Shown: positions 1 through 12,792, numbered from the stretch's first letter. The stretch is 64,000 bases of DNA from Cyanoderma ruficeps (GCA_008694505.1 VZDJ01000090.1:6503521-6567520); one strand, 5' to 3'. Notes: a model not told the origin generated them from the sequence alone. Made by a program: numbers and translations.

Positions 1-2482
1 TTCAGAAAACCAAGAGTTGAAATGTCCAGAAACAAAAAAGAAAGACAAGTAGACAAGGGATCTCATACTTAACAGCAGCATAGGTTAGCAGTCTCAGCCT
101 AGAGACACAAGCTAAAAACCCTGACATCTGCTCATCCTGTTTCTATACTAGTATCTGAGGATGTTCAGACATGCAGTATAACCCAACAAAAGTTAAAGAC
201 GGGCAAAAAAGTAATCAACTCAATAGCATGTTTAGACAACATTGTAAGGGAAGTGCTAAATCAACAGCTTATCTGAATCCCAGTGGCAAATTGGGTAAGA
301 ACAAGTCATTGTATTATAAACAGTGAAAGGGAAGCAAAACATTTTAGAAAACTGCCTCAGAACAGAGTATCTGACTTAGGCTTCTCTCTCTTTTCTACTT
401 ACAGCATGAAGCATCTTCTCTCTATTTATCCCTTCAGATATCTTGGTATAATACCAGAAGAGTCTTATGCAAGCTCTGACTGATGGCTGCCTTCAAGAAG
501 ACAGATATTTTTGTTGGATTGTTTTAGCCTGAATTTGGTAGTCATACTTCAACTCCAGAAAACTAGAATTCTCAAAGAATGACCAAACAGTTGCCATACC
601 TCCTAGGTTACAGTTAATATTGTGTGGGAGAGCACACAAAAGTCTTTGGGCAAACTCATCAGTACTAGAGACTTTTGAAATAGTTTATCTCAAGACATTT
701 GCACTTTAGAGCTGTATTTCACATGGTGACTGAACTTGACTGAGAGACATGACCTGAAGAGAGACTTCTGTACTGTAATATTGCCACATTTGTATGGGGA
801 CAAGAATTGCCTTCAGCTGAGCATTTCAGAGCAACTTACACACCCAAAACATTTTTCAGATGTTGGTGACATCATTATCACTCATGGTTTTATTTCTCTA
901 CTGACTGGATCACTGCAATTATTCTATTTTTGCCATCCCATGTATTGTCAAAAGCCACCTAAACTTTCCACAACCTATGCAGCACAAGACAAAATGCTAC
1001 AACACTCTGAACCCATTACCTTGAGTTCAGCAGGTGAGTGCTAAGACAGCTGTGTTTCTAACAGGTCTCACTGCTTAGATTTCAAGGTGAACATCAACTT
1101 GGGACGTGCAGATAAGCTCTGCTGAAGCTGTACAACACTGCATGCTCTCAGGCTGTGGTTTGCATTTCAGAAGATCTGGTTTGTATCAGTTGACATGAAA
1201 AAGTGTGGTCCATAGAGCACCTTACCTGCTTAGCACCGCTCAAGACATCAGCTCCAACCTGTGGGATCCCAGAAAAACTGGCATCCTGGTTATTTTAAAC
1301 TCCAGAGATGGTCAGAGCAATGCAATCAACTGGTGCTTAGGGACTTGGAAACTTGAGGCAGAGGATTTGCAACAGACATCCAGCTTTTGGAATCCATGCC
1401 TCCTGAAGGAGCAGAGGCCAAATACACTGGCCTTCAGGCCACACGGCAAAGGCCATGTATTTATTCATGTATTCCCTGCAGGGAAGAGCTATAGCAGTTG
1501 ATGAGTTTGTGGTTTGAGATAGCTTGCCAGTTTATTTTAATAGATCACAAAATTGAGAATATGCCCAAACACACATTTCACAAACATTTTCATACGAATA
1601 GTTTGAGCACGCTTCAAAGCAAGTGCTATTTAGACAAAGGGAGCGAGTCCACAAGTCTCTCGGGGCTTGCTGTTTGTCTCCACAGACTCCAGACTACAGA
1701 GCATTTGTTTATGCTGGGCAGAGCTCCAGCCTGAAGAGCTATTTGTTCCTGATTGAGCCCTGACTGTGCAGGGCCTTGAAAAAAAGCACAGTAAGTTGCC
1801 TTCCCTGCCGCAAACACACAGTCCAACATCTATGGAAGCACAGAAGGCAAATGGAGGCACAAGAAAGGCAGTGCACAGAAGGTAAGAGTGGTATCTCCTC
1901 ACCCTCCTTCACTTCTTTCTTTGAGCTGCTGGAGCTGCACAACCACAAAGATGGACAGTGCTACTGGCCTTCAGTCCCTGCCAGTCCTGACCAGAGATCC
2001 CACATAATAAGAGTGAACTAGTCCACCCCAGAACTACCAACAACAGAAGAGTTTTCTGGAAGTTTTCAGTCCAGCCATGAGAAAGGAACAGATTGCTTTT
2101 GGCAGGTGTTGGTCCCTGCCAAGAGCTGGAATTTGGGGCTCATTTGTGGGAAGAAACAGCCTGTGTAACTACTTGTGGGCATTTTCTCCAAAGACTGCCT
2201 CCAACTTCATTTTTAGAAGTGGTTTAAGTTGGACCACAAAGACAATCTTTGGGTAGAACAGAAGTCCACGTGAGGTTGACATAGGAAATAGTTTAACTTC
2301 AAGTTCACTCCCCAGCTTGTTTTGCAAACAAGTCTTTAACTACTCAGGCTCCTGAACAACCTAAGCAGTTTAATTTGTGTTCAAGCTCTATTTTTCATAG
2401 AAGAATCAATGGAAAGCCTCAGAGAGCCAACACTGACCAAAAAAATCCCAGTCCCCCATAATAAAGAAAATATATCTCTTAC
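1..2482. other. Stretch without recognised exons
   Basis: I see no convincing exon here. The short open frames on both strands lack family resemblance. On the minus strand this would be intron or 3' part of the SPIRE-like gene whose last recognised exon ends at 2483. I looked on that strand for the SPIRE linker and WH2 segments (Trp-rich stretch followed by basic actin-binding repeats) and did not find them. No CR1 or LTR fragment was recognised. Confidence 0.5.
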
Positions 2483-5443
2483 ACCATGGGGTTTCTTCTT
2501 TTGAATGGGATTTTCCACCCAATCTTCCACATCCATTTTTCTCAGTCTCTGAGAAAAGCAAGCACATGAGGTCATCACTTCCTACTCTTCAGTGATTTCC
2601 TATCTATCCAGCATAAATTACTCATATTTATCTGAAAAGCCTAGAAGCTCCAAACACCTAAACTTTCAAATGCTACAATAAATAAAAATGGTCCAGAGAC
2701 AGCAGCTATTCACATTGTGAAACAGGACTTCATCCAGGTGCTCCATTTCTAGTGCAATGAGAAGGTTACCTTAGAACCTGGTGAGTGTGTGAAGGTAGAG
2801 GGAATAGCAGCTAATGGGTAATACTAAACATACCTCTTTGGAGGTCTGGATGATGGTCACAAGCTTCTGAAGCTCCATATATTCAGTAAACAGACTTCTA
2901 CAGGTCATTTCATAATGGCTGGTAGCCTCAGAAGGCCTGGACAGGTGCTCCTCACAGGCCTGAAAGATGTGCAGCTATTTAAAAAAAGATCTTGAAATTA
3001 AAAAAAAAAAACCCAAACCAAAAACAAAAAGCATGGTAGGAGGGAATAAAGCAAGATTCTGTTTCCTCAATCCATGGTTTAAATTTTTTTGTTCTCTCCT
3101 GGCATCTTCGCTGCCTCTTTACATTTTTTTCCTATTGCAGATACAGAGGAACAAAGAAAGATGTTTCATCTTTTATGTACAATAATGGAAGTAGACGTGT
3201 GATTTTTATATCTTGTTTTCCATAAGGTGTGCTTTGAAACAAGCACCTGAAAGGGGAAGCCTCCAGTTCAAAGAACAACAATTTACAGCAGATGGAGTCA
3301 TTTGCCCTGTTCTTTTTCCCTGTCCTGATCAGACAGAGGGATGGGAAGTTTCCCATACCTTTAAATTATGGCTGAGAGAAAAATATCTGTTTGACTTGAG
3401 ACATTCAAATCCCAGCCTTTGCAGAAGCCAAATTCCATGGAAAGGGAGTCCATAATGTTCTAGGTATTGAATTTGGACACTGTGTACAGAAGGACTTTGT
3501 AGACACGGCTGTGGGAGAGCCATAATCAGTCTTCCTTCTTAATTCTCTTCCATAGGCAAACATCTTTAATAGTTTTGCCTTTTCCCTCTGATGGCAAAGC
3601 CAATGCTCCCTCTCTGTCCTCCAGCAGCCCACCCAGCTTTTTCCCAGAAATGGTCTTGCCTCTTGGTCAACAGCACCGTTCCATAAACTCCTCTAAAGCT
3701 GCTGTATTTACTAAGGGGGAAGAAGGAAACCTTGATAACATCCTGCAGGGTGACAGGTGGTTTTGTTGTCTCATCATCCAGTTTCAACATAAGGCACAGC
3801 AGCTTCTCCAAAGGGTCGCTCAGTTCTCGCTCCACTTGGCTGTCGATTCCCCAGTCCAGGGCTTCATAGATCACCACTCCCAGGCACTCCAACAGCTGCA
3901 GACGGACACCAAGGAAGCAATGCAGCACAAAGCATTGTGGAGAACATCACAGGTCTTACTTTCCAGCCATGTGTGTGCCCTCCTCCACTCCTGAGGACTG
4001 AGCACATCTCTCAGAATGAGAAATAATCCCCATTTAAGCTGGTTTAAAGTTTGTACATGGCCTTAACTGGCACCCCTATAATATCTGTTATTAAGACAAG
4101 AAGACTGTGGCCTCTGCCACAGTAGACAGTATCTGCACACATTGTTTCCCAGTCCCATTGTCTTACTTGAGTTCAGTTCAAATATTTTGTTTCCTTTTCC
4201 ACGTTCCAGGGGAGTCACTCTCCCAGGGCACAGAAAATTCAAGCACCTTAATAGTTTCCCAAGACATCTGCATCTCCTGAGCAGGCCTTCCACTACAAGG
4301 ATTGTAGGATTCTAGGATTGTATCTGCACACACAGTGAAGGTAAAGACACAGGCTTACCTTGTCCTCTGACTGCTGAATGCTGCCAACATCTGAAAAGGA
4401 AAAATGAGGGTCAGGGGAAGAAAGATAGTTGTACAGGCAATGATACAAAGCTTTTAGAACCCTTTTCAAGAGAGGGGAACAGGAAGCTTTGTTTTTAATA
4501 AGGTAGCTAACTCCCTCTGACTAAAGTCAGCCCCATCTGGGCAAAGTAGGCCTGAATTTGGGGAGTCCTAGAAAACAACACAGGAGACTCATATTATTGT
4601 GAGCATTAGCCCAAAGTAACAGCAGCTGCATTTTGGTGTTTGATAATTGATATCCAACCTCCAGGGAGGCACAAGATCTTAATCTTTATTCTTTACTACT
4701 CACTCTACTCCCTGAAGAGTTTGCCTAGCACTGACCTCTGCTGCAACCCAACCCAGCCCTACAAAATACAGAGTTATTACGACGTGCTGGCTACACAGTG
4801 ACCAAAAAAAAGGGAAAGTACCAATCATAAATCTGCTGTGAGAGTTACCATAACAAAGGAACCATACACTGGAAGATGAACAGAGCAGTACATATAACAA
4901 AGCCTCAGACTATTTATTTCAAATAACATAAGTGGTAGAAGGCTTTCATCACAGCTATTCCCTAGAACCAAATTACTCAATAGAGCATTACTGGAGAAAT
5001 TAGTAGGTCATGCATCTGTATTATTGCTCATCTACAGTCCTCTGAAATGAAGTATGGGCAGGAGAATGGTTTCATGACAGCACACACAGAAAAGAGAGGG
5101 GGAAAGAAAAGCAAAAAAAAGCGGGAGAAAAGAATTTTCCCCCTGCTTTGTCCTAACATTTCAGCCTTAATGGGAACAACCCTTGGCATCCTATGCTCTT
5201 ACCAGACTTGTGGTAGACCTTGAAGGAAGCAGTGCCATCAGCATGGATAAAGATGCTCCCAGTACTTTTTATGAACACAGAATGGAGTGGTGGGCACAGC
5301 CCCTGGGCCAACTGCTCTATTTTTCTGCAGCACTGAAAGCAGAGAGCCCAGGCTTGCTCCTCACTTATAGGATGCTCAAAACACCTCAGAAGGTCAGCTA
5401 AAGAGACCTTCGTGATCCTCCGCTCACACCCCAGAGGCTCCAT
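2483..5443 (-). CDS. SPIRE-like actin nucleation factor, KIND-domain part (5' exons; gene incomplete)
   Basis: Five consecutive minus-strand exons are inferred: 5443-5203, 4390-4359, 3895-3731, 2959-2834 and 2548-2483. Their phases join without frameshift (1, 0, 0, 0, 0). The start at 5443 has a strong context (A at -3, G at +4); an in-frame ATG at 5494 is the alternative. The joined protein resembles the SPIRE KIND domain: an SLADLL...EEQAWALCFQCC block in exon 1, LGVVIYEALDWG followed by ERELSDPLE in exon 3, and HYEMTCRSLF...MEL in exon 4. In SPIRE1/2 the KIND domain binds formins, and later WH2 repeats nucleate actin filaments on vesicles. The acidic loop that is long in SPIRE1 is short here, and exon 5 is weakly supported. 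Later exons were not found between 1 and 2482. It could be a third SPIRE paralogue or a decayed one, although all exons seen are open. Confidence 0.72.
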
Positions 5444-6059
5444 TTTCCTTTCACCTCTAACCTCTATTCTTAGCCTAGGGAGCTTAAAGAGCACTCATAG
5501 TTCCTTCTTCTAGGCTGGGCAAGTGCTCACAGCAGCTTTTTATCAGTTCTACCTCCTGGTTTGCTCTTATCTCTCTTTCCTACAGGTGCAACCATTAATG
5601 CCAATTTTTGCTCTTTTTAAAGGGACATGAGTGTATCTGTATTTATATGAGATTTCTTAAAAGAATAGAGTAAGTGTAAAACAAAATGGAAACAAGAGAA
5701 GGTAAGAGTGTTCAAAAATTGTGCTCAATTTAACTGCTTTGTTTCTAACAAATACATTAATCACACCAATGTTTGCAAGTAGGAAGAGTACATTCAGCTT
5801 CAGGCAGGGAGGGAAAGAGGCAGGAAATGTTTTGTACTTGAGGGAGGAGAACTGAGAACACCACAAAAATTATTTTGATAGGAAACTATTCCAACAACGC
5901 TAATAAATTACACGAATCAACTCCATGGCGCACCTGCAGTGGCCCCCTGCCATAGCAAATTCCAACAGCGCGGGGTGAGCATGGAGCGGTCGGGATGGCG
6001 GGGCGGGTACTTGGGAGCGTGGGCAGCAAGGCCCTTCCTTGCTCAGAACGCAGATATCC

Positions 6060-6330
6060 CAGAATCACAGGATCAGTTGGGTGGGAAAAGACCTCTGAGA
6101 TCATTGGGTCCGACTTGTGATGGAACACCAGTGTCAGCTACACCCTGGCACTGATGCCACGTCCGCCCTTTCCTTAAACACCCCCAAGGACGGTGACTCC
6201 GTCACCTCCCCGGGCAGTCCATTCCAATGTCCGAGCATCATTTCTGTGAAGAAATTCTTCATGATGTCCAACCTGAACCTTCCCTGGTGCATCTTAAGAC
6301 TATGTCCTCTAGTCCGGATATGAATTGCTC
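6060..6330 (-). mobile_element. CR1 LINE fragment (3' end)
   Basis: On the plus strand it starts with the reverse complement of a CR1 3' terminus (AGAATCACAGGATCAG, then a GGGAAAAGACCTCTGAGATCAT-type run) and continues through the usual CR1 tail, including 'ATGTCCAACCTGAACCTTCC'. The element is therefore on the minus strand. It lies between the divergent SPIRE-like and NEPRO starts. Boundaries are approximate. Confidence 0.85.
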
Positions 6331-6559
6331 CTGGTGTCGATCACGCAGCTTTTTCAGCCCTTTGAGGGTTGCGTGTGACATGGGAGAGCACAGCTGCAGG
6401 GCTGGGGACTGCGGTCACCCCCAGGAACATCCCTGCACCGCCTCACGGAGCAGCTCAGCTGCTGCTGCGCCGGCTCCCAAGGGCCACAGCTCTCGAGGCA
6501 CACAATGGAGAATTGCGAGGTTCAGAAAGTGTGAATAACACTCATAATTTATAGTTATT

Positions 6560-7120
6560 TCCCCTCTCGCTTACGGCACTTGGGACCATGACGCACCCCC
6601 GCGGGGTGACTTGGTCCGACCCGCGACTCTCCCCGCCGGCGCTCGCGGATGGTGCCGCCCACGCCGGGGCTCGCCGTGCGCAGCGGGAAGATGGCGGCGC
6701 CCAGGGCGGCGTGGGACGGGCGGGAGGCGCCGTGGAACCGGCTGGACGTGCCCTGGCCCGCCAACAGCGGCACGGTGCCGCTGGCGGCCGAGCACCCCGC
6801 AGGTCCCGGCGCGGTGCCGAGGGGGGTGGGGGGTGTTTGGAGCCGCTCCCGGGTGTTTGTGGTGGGTGGTCGGTCGGTGGGAGCCGGAGGAGCGGCCGGA
6901 GCGGCGGCGGGCGCTGAGGGGCGCCCGGCGCTGAGGCGGTGCCCGGGTCTCGTCCGCAGTGAGGTGTCTGTCGGTGCTGCGGCGGCGGTGCGACATCGCC
7001 GGGAAGCGGCTGTCGGGGCCGGGCCTGGCCGCCGAGGGACGCGTCCTGCACTCCGTGCTCTACGTGTACCACAGCCGGCTGCTCCGGCACCGGCCATACC
7101 TGGCCCTGCAGCAGGTGAGC
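6560..7120 (+). promoter_or_regulatory. CpG island promoter of NEPRO
   Basis: This is a dense GC- and CpG-rich block over NEPRO exons 1 and 2 and the short intron between them, in contrast to the AT-rich flanks. No TATA box is placed upstream of the start. An AAGATGGCGGC motif at 6688-6698, matching the YY1 consensus, overlaps the start codon, as in many housekeeping promoters. The extent is judged by eye. Confidence 0.65.
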
Positions 7121-10100
7121 CCCAGCCCCTCTTGGGCGGCAAGGACCCGGCACCTGGGTATTCCCGGCCCCCACTCACCACTCCCCGAAAAGCCTTTGGA
7201 GTAGCACTTGGCACCCGGAGCATCGTGCAAAAAAAAGGTTTGGGAGCCGCTGCATTTTTGTTTTCTCATGGTTGAGCCCAGTGGGTTTCTTGGCCCTGTG
7301 CAGCAAGTGCAATTTCCATTTTCCAGCCCTTTTCTCTGATACTCACGGTGAGACCTGAAGAAGGTACAATTCGATGTCTTTGAATACATTAGTAATACAG
7401 GGACTAATCATTCTCAACTAATTATAACAATGGGAGGGAGGAATAATAACCCTATTCTACTTATTAGATACTTTCTGTTTCAAGATGAGAAGTGAACACC
7501 TTGCCAGTTTTCCACGAAAGAGGTTGTCAGCATCTTCAAATAACTGTTTTGAAATGAAGCAGGAATGGTCCTTACCTTCTTGATTTGTTTAAGTGTTTTC
7601 TTTCTTGACATCCAGTAGTAAAGGCCTTTGTATACAGCAGGAAAATCATGCAGCACCAATTAAACATGACCTACTCCAGTCCTTCACTTAATTCTGTATT
7701 TACAGTAGAGTGATGAAGGGATGTTTTTCATCATAGTGCAGATATAGAGATGCCCCAGAACATCCCATCACACAAACCTGCAGTGTGGGCTGTTAAACTG
7801 ATAAGGAGAAGGTGTCATTTAATATAATGACAGTTCTTAGACCAGGGCACTCAGTCTCTCAAAATACCAGTCAAAGGAGTTTTCTTTTCTCCTAGGTAGA
7901 GCAATGTTTGAAGCGCCTATGGAAAATGAATCTGGTGGACTGCCTGGAAACCCTGGTAGAACTGATTCCCAAGTAAGTGTCATGATCCCATATCTTGTAC
8001 TATCCATTAACTCAATCTGCAGAGCTAAAGGAAGAGGATGCTAGATCATAACCAACTCTTCATCCCTGTATCAACAGGAAAAATGCATCCAAAGCCCATG
8101 AAGAGTGCTTGGTTCCCAGCCAGCCTGTCCTGGAAACAGTGGCTTTGAAGGTTTTGGGAGGCTGCAAGCTCATACTACGTCTGCTGGATTGTTGCTGTAA
8201 AGCTTTTCTGTATCCTTTTTTCATCACAAAAACATTGTTAGAGTTCACCAGTAGCACCTCATGAGACCAAAACTAGGTCTTGTGTGGGCCCTATATTGCT
8301 GATGGACTCAACTGTGTGATTCATATGTGCAACTTGAAGTTTCTTGGGTAGCCAAACACCTTTTCAAGTTATTATGTAGGAACCTCAGGCTGTTTGGCTG
8401 GCAGCTGTTCTGGCCTTGAGCAATCCAAAGTTTGGATACTCACCTCCCAGATTACTCCAGGATATCACCTAATGAATTGTCTCTGGTGTGTTCAGCAAGT
8501 CTCATTACATGCTGTTTATTTTTTTAACCTTAACTGCTGTAATCTTCAGCTTGTCCGTTAAACACCTCTGCTCCAAGGAATTCATACTCCTGAATACTCT
8601 GGCTTCGGGGCTCCTGAGCCGGCTCTGGTTTGTGTGTTCAAAAGTCTGTCTTGTTTGTGTCTGTCTGTTTGATGTGCCTGTCAGGGAGAAGGGCTTGTAA
8701 TTAGGCCTTGCTGTTAAGGGAGTTTTATTCAGATGGGAGTAGGAGAAGGGAGGGTCCCTCCATGCCTTTGGACTTGATTTTAGTACTTGCAGAGTTGTAC
8801 AAATGGAAAGACTTCTTAGACGCTCCTATGGAAGGCTTTTTCTTGGATCTTAGCAAACTGTATGAAGCTCTAATGAAATCAGTGTTAGTGTCAGCCTGCC
8901 GCACACACACCTGGTACTCTGTGCAGCAAAGAATAAGTCCTGCCTCATGCTGAAATCAAAAGGTTGGGATAAACGTGTTCTGTTATACTGCTGAATTTTC
9001 CAGGGAAATTGGTGTTCTGGTCTCTCTCAGTGTGTGAGAATAACTGCTGTCTGTAGCTGAAGGAGTAACAACATTGTTAGAACAACTGTCTTTGGCACAA
9101 GAAATCTTGTAACTCCAGGAAGCAGAGCAGGCAATTGTGGCATCAGGCCTGAGTCAGTGCAGGGTGCTTTTGTGGGAAGACCTCATGGCACCTTGGACGT
9201 GACCCAAGAACCTGATGGGTCTCAAGTGTGGCACTCAGCAAAACTCCAGGGAAGCAGAGGGGCTCCTGATCAGGAATTTACCTGATTAAGTTAAGTTAAG
9301 TCACTCCTGCATTCTGATCTGGAAGAGTTCCTTAAAGCTCACACTTAAGGAAGGCAGGATGGTGCAGTATAAGGAGAGAAAAGAGGCGAAAGGACAGCTG
9401 AGCTGAAGGTAGTTGTTCAGTGGGCAACATGTTTTGCTGGAGGAGACTCCATTCCTTTGTGTCTTCTGTCTTCAGGATTCAGTACAGGTGTGTGTTGCAG
9501 ACCCTCACGTCCTTGTACGGTGCCTTGTCGACAACGCTTCATCTGGTGTCTGAGACCCAACAGACCCCTTATATCAAGGGGTTTACCTTCCCTTCTGATA
9601 TCAGTGACTTCCTTGGAGTTAACATACCTTCTGAGGCAAAGAAGCAAAAGGCTCAAATGCTTAAAACAAAAAAATCCGCCAGCTGGATGAAGAAGCTCTT
9701 CCCACCAGTGCCAGAGACAGTATCAAAGGTCGGGAAAGAGAGAAAATCCGAGACCTGTACAAGTGCCAGGAAAAACCGTACCATCCTGTGTGCCATGGAC
9801 ATTGGAGAGACAGTTGTGGTGCCCACAGCCAGGAGAGGTAAAGCCTTGTGCCAGTGTAGTGGTTTCTGACACCTCAGAGACTGACTGCAACTTCTGTCCA
9901 TCAGCACCAAGCACTTCTACTACCCACAGTGTGGTTCTAGTACAAACTCCCTGTCCTTGGAAGAAGAGAATGCTGCATGTGCCCTTGCCTTTGTAAAGCT
10001 GTTGGTAATGTCAGTATTGTGGTTTTTGGGGGGGTTTCTTTTAAACATGATACAGCCTGGAGAGAAGCAGGTAATGAGTGCAGTATACAGGTCCTGAAAA

Positions 10101-12148
10101 TAGTTATTTGTACTTTCTTACTTTTGCATAGCTGAGAAGCTATGGGCACTGTCTGCAGTCCATACAGGAGTAGGTAAGACTGTAGGTACAGGATGCAAGT
10201 AGGTACAGGATGCAAGTATCCTGTGCTTGCTGGTTCTGAACTGTGCCCAAATCTTCCTCTGCAGTCAGGGCTACGGCCAGTGATTGCAGCTATCCATATG
10301 TTTGTGTGAAGCTTTTACCCTTTAAGTTCTCCTTTGCAGCCATCTGTAAACCTCTGCATGCTCTTCTTTCCTTGCCAGCTGCAATGCACAATGAGTGTAT
10401 TCCCCTTGAGTTTGCCTGGGAATGCTGAGTACAGGTGTGAGCCTGTGGAGAGCTCTGTGGCATCTCTGTGCAAAGACATAAAACTATCTCAGTATTGTAA
10501 TGGGAACTCTCCTCTCTCTCTGTAGGGAAGCACCCAGGGTTTGATATGAAGAGCTTGCTTAGGCCAGCCAGACATCCAACACAGGAGGTTTGTATGGTAT
10601 TGTTTTACATTTAGATTGGTGGTTTGGATTTTTTTTACACAATAGGGTTTTTTTTTTTACTATTATTTTAAAGACTCTAATACTTGAAACACGATATCCC
10701 TGATTGAAAACATCCCTTTTCCCTGCCTTATTTTTGGTTGTCTAACAGCTCAGGTTAGTGTGGAAGCTTTGCACAGAAAATCAATCACTACTTATTTCTG
10801 CTTAGGAATTTGGGCATTTCTTGGTTTGTCAAGTGAAATGACCAGAGAGCAAGTCAGTAGCAGACAGGAACACAAATTCTAAATATCTGCCTCTTCTTGT
10901 ATTTCACAAAACAAGACTGCTCTTCCCTTTTCTCTTTAGAAAATAAGGAATGTTCTCACAAAAATCCCTGTGTTCTGCTCCCTTCCAGCAGAAAGGATCT
11001 GACACATTATCTTTTTAAAACACTATTCTGCTACTGTTTGTTTCAGGGTCTAAGCATTGCATCAACATCTCTTAAAGCAAAGTCATCACCACTTCCATCT
11101 CGGATGGCAAAATCACAGCACGCTGGATCTCTTGTACAGATGGTCCAAACAGCTGCATCCTTTGGGGAGCTGTCAGAGGCACTCAGAAAAGCTATTCTCT
11201 GGTGCAAAAACAACAAATTTAAACCAGAAGCTTATTTTCTGCGTAACAAGTTGTTGAAAAGCAACCGGTTACACCATGTGGAGGCTCAAGGATGCAGGTA
11301 GTTTTGCAGGGGTGTGGGATTTCTGAGTCTAATACTGTATTTTAAGATGATGTATTTTGGTATAGTGTAGTGAAACACAGTGGTCTAAGCCATTCTTTTA
11401 AAACTCAGGATCACTAGTTCAGGTTACTGAGTGCTCTGACCATGGGCATTCTGTTTAGCTTTGTCACTTGAGATTTAGAAAGGATTTAAAAGGCTAACAA
11501 ATGTACAATACTTAGGAGGGAGGATGAAAATGCAACTTAAATCATCTGCATGTTTTATGGTAACAACTGTATGAGGCAAGGGTTGTTTTTATTCAGACTG
11601 CCTTGGCTACTGTTGTATGAGGTGCTGTTCTGTTTCCTTGGTATAAGAAAAATGGTAGAGATGAGTAATAACAAAATCTCTCCTAACTTCAAATGAAGTA
11701 ACACTTCAGTAGCTGATAAAGTTCTGTTTTGTGCATTTTGCTCCCCTTAAGCTTGAAGAAAAAGCTGGGCTGTGTCAAAACATCTGTCTGTAAATACCTC
11801 CTGTACGGGTCACAACACACGCGCCGGCCGAGGCAGCACCTCAGGGCACGGATGTGCCCAAGGAGGATCAGATCATCTGCACTCTGGAGAACAGCTCTAA
11901 AGACTGGTGGGCAAAAGCCTCCTGAGCCTTCTGGGCTCTGTGAGAACAGTTCATCACTCATCCTCCCGGCTTACCAGGATGGGTCTCCGAGTCAGGAAGA
12001 ACATTCCAGCATTGGTACAGGACGTGTCAGACTAAGCACAACAAGGACCCCTAAGCTGCTGCTGCTGGAAGGAAGCCCTGGCCTTGTGTGGAAAGAAGAT
12101 GCTGAGAACGCAGATATTGATTCTATTTTTGCAACAATAGGTGTCTGA
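6691..12148 (+). CDS. NEPRO: Nucleolus and neural progenitor protein (nine exons, complete)
   Basis: Nine plus-strand exons are inferred: 6691-6802, 6960-7114, 7896-7972, 8078-8209, 8550-8627, 9476-9837, 10526-10587, 11047-11297 and 11752-12148. They give 1626 nt, about 541 aa (human about 567), and every junction keeps frame. Recognisable human NEPRO blocks are: [19 protein letters not shown] (exons 2-3); [33 protein letters not shown] (exons 4-5); LLSRLW (exon 5); [16 protein letters not shown] (exon 6); [16 protein letters not shown] (exon 8); [11 protein letters not shown] and the C-terminal [14 protein letters not shown] (exon 9). The start at 6691 lies in a strong Kozak context that overlaps a YY1 motif. 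NEPRO is a nucleolar protein linked to RNase MRP/ribosome biogenesis and to progenitor maintenance; mutations in the human gene cause a skeletal dysplasia. The middle and C-terminal low-complexity parts diverge. Several donors are non-consensus (see findings). It converges on TAF13. Confidence 0.93.
10184..10217. repeat. 17-bp tandem duplication in a NEPRO intron
   Basis: AGGTACAGGATGCAAGT occurs twice head-to-tail with no mismatch, between exons 6 and 7 of NEPRO. It is a small local duplication with no coding effect. Confidence 0.9.
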
Positions 12149-12786
12149 CACTGGACCCGAAGAGGAGTCAAGTCATTCTGGTTGTTTTTTTTTAGTAAAC
12201 CCCTGTGGACCTTAATGATGTCTCAGTAACTCACATCCTGAATTCTGCTGAAAGAGTAACAACCATTTTATTATGTTTTTCTAAAACACATTATTTTTAA
12301 TGGCTGATTTTTATATTTTTAAGGGTATTCTAAATAACTGAATAGTCTCCATCCTTTACCTACCCTTGTTCAAGAACAGTAACTTTGTTACCTTTACTCA
12401 GTGTCCTTTCTCCATTGCCTGACCACCTTAAATGGTGCTGTTAAAAATCCACAGTGCAAATAGTTGCCATCCATGGCAAGAAGGCTGCAGCTGATCACCC
12501 ACTGCTGCTTTGGACAAAAGACTTGCCAACACCTTTCCAAGCATTACACCCTTCCTTCTGTGCTGCTTGTAGAGGGGACAGCCTTGATGTGCAGTATTAT
12601 TGCTGTTTCAGCATTTGTTATGCTTGTCCTGAAATGAGGAGTTAACTGAACCCACCTCCCCTGAGTTATTCCAGAAGTAAGGAAAAGTACAATTGTGGCC
12701 TGCAACAGTAACTAACCCTGTATTACCCACCTTGTATGAACTGATCAATGTACATTTAGTTACAAAACGTGAGCACAAATGTATGT

Positions 12787-12792
12787 TTTATT
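12787..12792 (-). terminator. Likely polyadenylation signal of TAF13
   Basis: TTTATT on the plus strand reads AATAAA on the minus strand, about 440 nt after the TAF13 stop codon. It would give a TAF13 3' UTR of roughly 460 nt ending some 620 bp from the NEPRO stop. Other minus-strand AATAAA copies lie further on (about 12269-12274), so longer transcripts overlapping the NEPRO end are possible. Confidence 0.5.

Noticed and set aside
1205..1501. 98-aa plus-strand frame near the left end
   Set aside because: No recognisable domain, no initiator context or splice support, and it lies opposite the SPIRE-like gene.
6542..7275. Long overlapping open frames on both strands (up to about 220 aa) in the GC-rich block at the NEPRO promoter
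   Set aside because: They are by-products of a CpG island with few stop codons; only the plus-strand NEPRO frame has homology and splice sites.
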